Shown here piece by piece: positions 58,411 through 64,000 of a stretch of DNA of 64,000 nt. The notes under the pieces are model-generated. The model ran no database searches. It had not been told where the DNA came from and worked only from the letters and a program-made list of their open reading frames with translations. The position numbers were made by a program, and so were the translations under genes. Position 1 is the stretch's first letter. Each line of letters begins with the position of its first letter. This stretch comes from an uncultured bacterium (GTDB lineage: Bacteria > Bacteroidota > Bacteroidia > Bacteroidales > Bacteroidaceae): NCBI GenBank assembly GCA_946188155.1, contig CAMHUC010000004.1, forward strand, positions 1-64,000, in the 5' to 3' direction.

Positions 58411-59889
58411 TTATTCTTTCCTTTTGGCCTGCCGCGCCAGATAGGTAAATACGTGGTCCATGTCGGGCTGATGGAATCGCGCTTTCAGCTCGTCGGGCGT
58501 GCCGAGGGCGCTGATTTTGCCGTCAACCATGATGGAGATGCGGTCGCAGTATTCGGCCTCGTCCATATAGTGTGTGGTGACGAATACGGTGATGCCGCGC
58601 CGGGCAGCGTCGTAGATCAGTTCCCAGAACTGTCGGCGCGTGGCGGGATCGACACCGCCCGTCGGCTCGTCGAGGAACACCACGCCCGGCTCATGGAATA
58701 TCGAGACGGAGAACGCCAGTTTCTGTTTCCACCCCAACGGCAGACTCTTGACCAGCGTGTCCTTGTGCTCCGTGAACTGCAGACGCTCCAGCAGTTCGCC
58801 GGTCTTTCGGCGTATCTCGTCGTCCTTCATGCCATAGATGCCGGCGAAGAGCCGGATGTTCTCGCTGACGGTCAGGTCCTCGTAGAGCGAGAATCGCTGC
58901 GACATGTAGCCGATGTGCTTCTTGATTTGTTCGTGCTCCGTTCGGATGTCGAATCCGCAGACGGTGCCCGTGCCGCTCGTCGGCTGGTTCAGGCCCGTCA
59001 GCATGTGCATGGCGGTGGTCTTGCCGGCGCCGTTGGCCCCGAGGAACCCGAAGATCTCGCCTCGCCTGACGCTGAACGAGATGTCGTCTACGGCATGGAA
59101 CGTGCCGAAGGCTTTCACCAGATGCGACACCTCGATGACAGCCTCCCCAAGCCCCTCCGAAGGAGGGGATGTTTGATTAGATAAAGGGGCGGCTTTCAAT
59201 GGCGGCGGATTGAAGATGTCCCTGAACTCATCAAGGATAGCATCGGGCGTGCCGATGCCTCTCACCCGTCCGTGGTCGAGGAAGGCCACGCGCTCGCAGC
59301 AGCGCACCTCGTCGAGGTAGGGCGTGGAGGCCACGATGGTGATGCCCCGCTCCTTCAGCGAGAGTAGCATCTCCCACAGCTCCTTACGGCTCACGGGGTC
59401 AACACCCGTGGTGGGCTCGTCGAGGAAGAGCACGCTGGGCGAGTGAACCAGTGCGCAGGAGAGTGCCAGCTTCTGCTTCATGCCGCCCGACAGTGCCCCG
59501 GCCTTGCGGTTCTTGAACCGTTCTATCTGCGAATAGATGGCCCGGATCGAGTCGTAGCCCGCCTCGACGGTGGTGCCGAACAGTGTGGCGAAGAACTTCA
59601 GATTCTCCTCGACGGTCAGGTCCTGATAGAGCGAGAACTTGCCCGGCATATAGCCCACCCGACAGCGCACCTGGCGCATCTGACTGACGACATCGAAGCC
59701 ATCGACCGCAGCCGTGCCTGTCTCTGGCAGCAGCAGTGAGCAGAGTATGCGGAACATCGTGGTCTTGCCTGCGCCGTCGGGGCCGATGAGGCCGAACACC
59801 TCGCCCTTCGAGACGGAGAACGACACGTCGTCGAGGGCCTTCACCTGTCCGTACGACTTTGAAACATGATTCACTTCTATGGCTTTCAT
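58411..59889 (-). CDS. ABC transporter ATP-binding protein with two fused ATPase domains
   Basis: Two Walker A motifs GPDGAGKTTMFRIL and GANGAGKTTAMHML; two LDEPTxGVDP motifs. Confidence 0.93.
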   Translation of the reverse strand: MKAIEVNHVSKSYGQVKALDDVSFSVSKGEVFGLIGPDGAGKTTMFRILCSLLLPETGTAAVDGFDVVSQMRQVRCRVGYMPGKFSLYQDLTVEENLKFFATLFGTTVEAGYDSIRAIYSQIERFKNRKAGALSGGMKQKLALSCALVHSPSVLFLDEPTTGVDPVSRKELWEMLLSLKERGITIVASTPYLDEVRCCERVAFLDHGRVRGIGTPDAILDEFRDIFNPPPLKAAPLSNQTSPPSEGLGEAVIEVSHLVKAFGTFHAVDDISFSVRRGEIFGFLGANGAGKTTAMHMLTGLNQPTSGTGTVCGFDIRTEHEQIKKHIGYMSQRFSLYEDLTVSENIRLFAGIYGMKDDEIRRKTGELLERLQFTEHKDTLVKSLPLGWKQKLAFSVSIFHEPGVVFLDEPTGGVDPATRRQFWELIYDAARRGITVFVTTHYMDEAEYCDRISIMVDGKISALGTPDELKARFHQPDMDHVFTYLARQAKRKE

Positions 59890-59937
59890 TGCGGTAGCAA
59901 ATTCTTCACTCTTCACTCTTCATTCTTCACTCTTCAC

Positions 59938-60870
59938 TTAAAACTTGGCTTCCCCGTACATACCTATCTTTATATATCCGTCGTTCCTGACGGCTATCTT
60001 CACGGCATACACCAGGTCGGCCCGCTCGTCGTCGGTCAGGATGGTCTTGGGCGTGAACTCCGAGCGCGATGAGATCCACGATACCGTGCCCTCATACTCC
60101 TTCTTCTGCTGGTCGCCGTAGTCGGCGAACACCTTCACCCGCTGGCCCAGCTTGACGGTCTGCAGCTGGGCCGAGGTGACGTAGGCCCGCAGATACATGT
60201 CCTGCGTGTCGGCCACCTTGAACAGCGGCTTGCCCACAGCCACGAACTCGCCACGCTCCACGTATTTCTCCAAGACGGTGCCCCGGGTGGGCGCGGTGAC
60301 GTGGCACTTGCGGAGCATATCCCGCAGCTGGCTCACCTGCACATCGGCAGCGGCGGTCTGCTTGTCGAGGGCGCGGGTGCTCGTGGTGAGCGAGGAGATC
60401 TGTGCGTCCAACTGCTTCTGCAGCACCTGCACCTGGCTCGACGCGTCGTCGAGCATCTTCGAGGGAGCCGCACCGTCGGCCACCAGCTCGCGGTAGCGCT
60501 GCTCCTCCTGCCGCGCCTTGGCCAGCTGCTGGCGCGTGGCGGCTATCTGCCGCTCCATGTCGGGCTTCTGGCTCTGATACACCTCCTTCGTGGCCCCCAG
60601 CTGCTGTATCTTCAGCCACGTCTGGGTGGTGTCTATCAGGCCCACCTCCTGGTCCTGGCCGATGCTGTCGCCCTCGTTGACGCTGAACGTCAGCAGGGCT
60701 CCGCTCTGCTCTGCGAACACGGTGGTCTCCGTGGCCTCAAATGTGCCGGTGGCATCATACGCTTTCTCACTCCCTCCGCAGGCGGCCAATAAAGGCAAAA
60801 GGGCAAAAAGGCAGAAGGGTAAGACACCTGCTCCCGTTTCCCGAACCATTGAAATCATTACTTTTCTCAT
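59938..60870 (-). CDS. HlyD/membrane-fusion-family lipoprotein
   Basis: LPLLAACGGSEKAYDATGTFEATETTVFAEQSGALLTFSVNEGDSIGQDQEVGLID; VTAPTRGTVLEKYVERGEFVAVGKPLFKVAD. Confidence 0.92.
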   Translation of the reverse strand: MRKVMISMVRETGAGVLPFCLFALLPLLAACGGSEKAYDATGTFEATETTVFAEQSGALLTFSVNEGDSIGQDQEVGLIDTTQTWLKIQQLGATKEVYQSQKPDMERQIAATRQQLAKARQEEQRYRELVADGAAPSKMLDDASSQVQVLQKQLDAQISSLTTSTRALDKQTAAADVQVSQLRDMLRKCHVTAPTRGTVLEKYVERGEFVAVGKPLFKVADTQDMYLRAYVTSAQLQTVKLGQRVKVFADYGDQQKKEYEGTVSWISSRSEFTPKTILTDDERADLVYAVKIAVRNDGYIKIGMYGEAKF

Positions 60871-60916
60871 CTCGATATCTTTTTATAGTTATTATATTCA
60901 AGTTTTCCACCTTATA

Positions 60917-61121
60917 TTTTCAACACAGAGGTCGCAGAGGACACAGAGGTATTAGTGTCTTATTGAAGAGAAGGCAAGAGGAGCCTGACGGCTCTTCACA
61001 GAGACCTGTCACAGAAGCCTTCATGCGACAGCTCTCTGTGTAGGCCATCAAGCCGCTCTGTAAAACTCGTATTCTCATATATATTTCTTCTCTGTGCCCT
61101 CTGCGCCCTCTGTGGTGAAAA
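60917..61121. mobile_element. ~205-bp MITE-like palindromic element with mirrored cacagagg (9-bp period) termini
   Basis: Left ttttcaacacagaggtcgcagaggacacagagg; reverse complement of right ttttcaccacagagggcgcagagggcacagaga (29/33); inner pair cacagagacctgtc/gacagctctctgtg. Confidence 0.8.
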
Positions 61122-61143
61122 AGGGCAGGAACGTTCTGTTATC

Positions 61144-62427
61144 CTATTTCTCCCCAGTGGTAAATTTGTTGTCGTATATCTCCTTCAGCATCTCTATCTC
61201 GTGCATCGACTGCTGCACGCGGGCAGCGTTCTCCTGGTTGATCTCGCGCAGCAGGTCGTTCACGTCGATGATGCCGTGCGCCAGTTTCGACTCGGCAGCC
61301 TTCCTCACGGCCGAGCGCAGCGCGATGATCTCCTCGTCGTCGGCCATCAGCTTCCGGTAGCGGGCCATCTCCTCCTGCTGCTGAATCTGCTCTAAGCGGT
61401 TGTTGAAGAGAAACACCTCACGGTTCGACTCCGTCAGCTCGCGCTGCAACTGTAGCTTCGCCTTGTCGTTCTTGCGGGTGTAGAGTGCCCCGATGTTCCA
61501 CGTCAGCCGGGCGCCTATCACGCCGTTCAGGCTCCAGCGGTGGCGCATCATGTCCTCGAACATATTCAGCCCGGGATAGCCGTAAAACCCTTGGGCAAAC
61601 ACGCCCAGCCGTGGCCTCAGCGCCGCGTTGAGTCCTCGCTCCTGAGCATCAGCCAGCTGCCGCTGAGCATCAAAGAGCCGCATCTCAGGCCTCTGTCCCG
61701 TTGACTGCGACTGAGTCGCAGTCCCCTCCGGCTTCTTCGGGCTCGTCACCTCCATCCCGCAGAACGCCGAGAGCATCGCCGAGAGCATCCGCTTCTGCGA
61801 CTCCAGGCTGGTGGCCTGCTGAACAGCGTTCAGCCGCTCAGCCTTGACGTTCTGCCAGTCGCTCTCTGCCGCCGTGCCCCCTTTCACCATGGCCTGCAGC
61901 TTCCGCTCGTTGCCGGCCAGCAGCTCCTGCAGGTCACGGTTCAGCACCATCTGCTCTTCCAGCATGAGCAGCGAGAAGTACATCTCGTTAACGCGGCGGC
62001 GCACCTGATAGAGCGTCACCTCCGTCTGTGCTTCCTGCACCTTGCCCTGCTCACGGGCTATCGTCTGCTGACTGCTGATGGCACCGCCGTCGTAGACGGT
62101 CTGCTGCACGTCGATACCCACGCGGTACTGGTCTTTCTTCAGGCCCTTCATGTCGATACCCATGCCCGTCATCATCGTCTTCATCTCGTCGGGCCATGCC
62201 GTCACGTCGCTCTGGTAAGTGGCCTGGGCCTGGGCCGACACCTGCGGCAGCCAGCCCTTCCGGATGTTGGCCACCGTCAGCTGAGTGGTCTTTTCGATGA
62301 GACCGTACTGCCTGATCAGCGGATAGTTCTGCTCCGCTGCCCGCCAGCACTCCTCCAGTGTCTGCCCCAGCGCCGACATGCTGACGGCGGTGAAGGCGAA
62401 AGCGAGGATCCTTTTCTTCATATTCAT
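61144..62427 (-). CDS. TolC-family outer membrane efflux protein
   Basis: MNMKKRILAFAFTAVSMSALGQTLEECWRAAEQNYPLIRQYGLIEKTTQLTVANIRKGWLPQVSAQAQATYQSDV. Confidence 0.9.
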   Translation of the reverse strand: MNMKKRILAFAFTAVSMSALGQTLEECWRAAEQNYPLIRQYGLIEKTTQLTVANIRKGWLPQVSAQAQATYQSDVTAWPDEMKTMMTGMGIDMKGLKKDQYRVGIDVQQTVYDGGAISSQQTIAREQGKVQEAQTEVTLYQVRRRVNEMYFSLLMLEEQMVLNRDLQELLAGNERKLQAMVKGGTAAESDWQNVKAERLNAVQQATSLESQKRMLSAMLSAFCGMEVTSPKKPEGTATQSQSTGQRPEMRLFDAQRQLADAQERGLNAALRPRLGVFAQGFYGYPGLNMFEDMMRHRWSLNGVIGARLTWNIGALYTRKNDKAKLQLQRELTESNREVFLFNNRLEQIQQQEEMARYRKLMADDEEIIALRSAVRKAAESKLAHGIIDVNDLLREINQENAARVQQSMHEIEMLKEIYDNKFTTGEK

Positions 62428-62592
62428 GTCGTTTTTGATTTCTGTGGTGCAAATATACGGCTTTTCCCGGACATTTCCATTACCGAATTGTATGAAAAGA
62501 GTATGGATTTGTACGATTTCCGCTCTTTCCGCTTGCTTTTCTCCGAGAAAAGTATTAATTTTGCAATCGAATCGTACAACCACGTAATTTTT

Positions 62593-63453
62593 ATGGGCGA
62601 CAACAGAGCTATCAACTACTTCTCCATCGATTCCGTTGACCTGCAGAAGATTGCCGGGGCCGAGAGTCATATCTTCAACAACGACGACCTCAGCATCATA
62701 CTGCATGGGAGGCCTTCAGACAAAAGCTTCTTCCGCGAAGGCGAGGTACATCAGCTGCCCGAACCCCGTATGCTCCTGTTCCTCAACGGCACTGCCGAAG
62801 TGCATCTTGACTTGGAACAGTATCACTTCGAACGAGGAACGGTGATACTCACGCCCCCCGACGTGATTCTGGAGTTCGAGCATATCGGGCCCGACGTGGA
62901 GGTGTGCGGCATCGCCATGAAGGAAGACATACACATTACCGAGCGTATCGTCACCAGTGTAAACCCCGAGGACTTCGAGCTGCTGCTGCGCTCGCTGTTT
63001 CTGCTGTGGGATATGGCAGTGCTGTCGCCCTACCGCCGCGAGGCCGTGCTGCAGATGGCCAGGACGATGGTGGCCAATGTGCAGTGCATCAAGCAAGCCT
63101 CCGAGAGTTCGGCCGGCAGGTCCCCCGTCACCCGTCAGCAGGAGCTGTTCCAGCAGTTCAAGACGCTGGTGAGCCGCCATTGCGAACGGGAGCGCCGCAT
63201 CCCCTTCTATGCCGACCAGCTCCGCATCACGCCCCACCACCTCTCGGCAGTCATCAGCCGGGCCAGCGGCCACAGCGTGATGTACTGGATCAACCGTGCC
63301 GTGGTGCTGCGTGCCAAGGTGCTCTTGCGCACCAGTGGCCTGCTGACCTACGAGATTGCCGAGCGGCTACGGTTCGCCAACCCTCCCGCCTTCAACAACT
63401 TCTTCAAGCGCGAGACGGGCCTCACGCCCAGAGAGTATCGGGAGAAGGCGTAG
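62593..63453 (+). CDS. AraC-family transcriptional regulator
   Basis: C-terminal double HTH: RIPFYADQLRITPHHLSAVISRASGHSVMYWINRAVVLRAKVLL...EIAERLRFANPPAFNNFFKRETGLTPREYREKA. Confidence 0.92.
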   Translation: MGDNRAINYFSIDSVDLQKIAGAESHIFNNDDLSIILHGRPSDKSFFREGEVHQLPEPRMLLFLNGTAEVHLDLEQYHFERGTVILTPPDVILEFEHIGPDVEVCGIAMKEDIHITERIVTSVNPEDFELLLRSLFLLWDMAVLSPYRREAVLQMARTMVANVQCIKQASESSAGRSPVTRQQELFQQFKTLVSRHCERERRIPFYADQLRITPHHLSAVISRASGHSVMYWINRAVVLRAKVLLRTSGLLTYEIAERLRFANPPAFNNFFKRETGLTPREYREKA

Positions 63454-63512
63454 TGCCTGCATTTCCCGTCGACTAAATCCAAAGAACGAGTAAATAGTAA
63501 TAATTATCAGCT

Positions 63513-64000
63513 ATGACAGAATTTGAAAAGATGCGCAGTGAAGAGTTTTACGACTTCTCCAGCGAAGAGTGCCTGGCGAGCTACTACAGGGCCAAGCACA
63601 TCTGTGCCAGACTGCAGACCATGACCGTCGAGGATGCCGACTATCGGCCGACGATAGAGGAGCTGATTCCCGGCATCCCGGAGTCATCGACCGTGTCGCC
63701 CCCCTTCCATTGCGACCACGGCCATGGCATCCGACTGGGCGAGAACGTGTTCATTAACTACAACGGCACGATGCTCGACGGCGGCCTGATCACCATCGGG
63801 CGCAACACGCAGGTGGGTCCCAACTGCCAGTTCCTCACGCCGAACCACCCCATCGACCACGTGGAGCGCCGCAAGCCCATCGAGCGCTGCTCGCCGATCA
63901 CCATCGGCGAGGACTGCTGGCTGGGAGGCGGCGTGACGGTATGCCCCGGCGTGACCATCGGCGACCGCTGCATCATCGGGGCGGGCAGCGTGGTAGTGAA
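63513..64000 (+). CDS. sugar O-acetyltransferase (left-handed beta-helix), truncated by window end
   Basis: MTEFEKMRSEEFYDFSSEECLASYYRAKHICARLQTM; hexapeptide repeats ITIGEDCWLGGGVTVCPGVTIGDRCIIGAGSVVV. Confidence 0.92.
   Translation, partial: MTEFEKMRSEEFYDFSSEECLASYYRAKHICARLQTMTVEDADYRPTIEELIPGIPESSTVSPPFHCDHGHGIRLGENVFINYNGTMLDGGLITIGRNTQVGPNCQFLTPNHPIDHVERRKPIERCSPITIGEDCWLGGGVTVCPGVTIGDRCIIGAGSVVV

Overview
High-GC Bacteroidales (Prevotella-like) chromosome window. Lineage is inferred from SusC/D/E, GxxExxY, VirE/HU and PorU/PorV-type genes and TAnnTTTG promoter boxes; I ran no searches. From left to right: an AT-rich accessory patch (1-4.4 kb) with orphan membrane proteins and an integrase remnant; one AAA-ATPase-like/PD-(D/E)XK gene; a VirE/zinc-ribbon/M15 peptidase cluster; three near-identical tandem AAA-ATPase-like/PD-(D/E)XK genes with an exact 1556-bp period and mosaic centres; an FAH-family gene, an M13 peptidase, porU-porV and ispF; a starch/maltodextrin locus (GH97, GH77, MFS, LacI, SusC/D/E/F-like); tsf-rpsB-rpsI-rplM with a long leader; dinB and MATE; HU plus a VirE gene bounded by 79-bp inverted repeats; an SSS transporter, ECF sigma, an SPFH operon and an ABC/HlyD/TolC export operon. 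The most notable signal is a family of short-period (7-9 bp) degenerate word arrays, often arranged as mirror images. Some mirrored elements carry one gene whose stop codon abuts the array (GxxExxY nuclease-like twice, VirE once). Others are empty ~70-220 bp palindromic elements. Related arrays are translated in frame inside transporters, a linker and three signal peptides.
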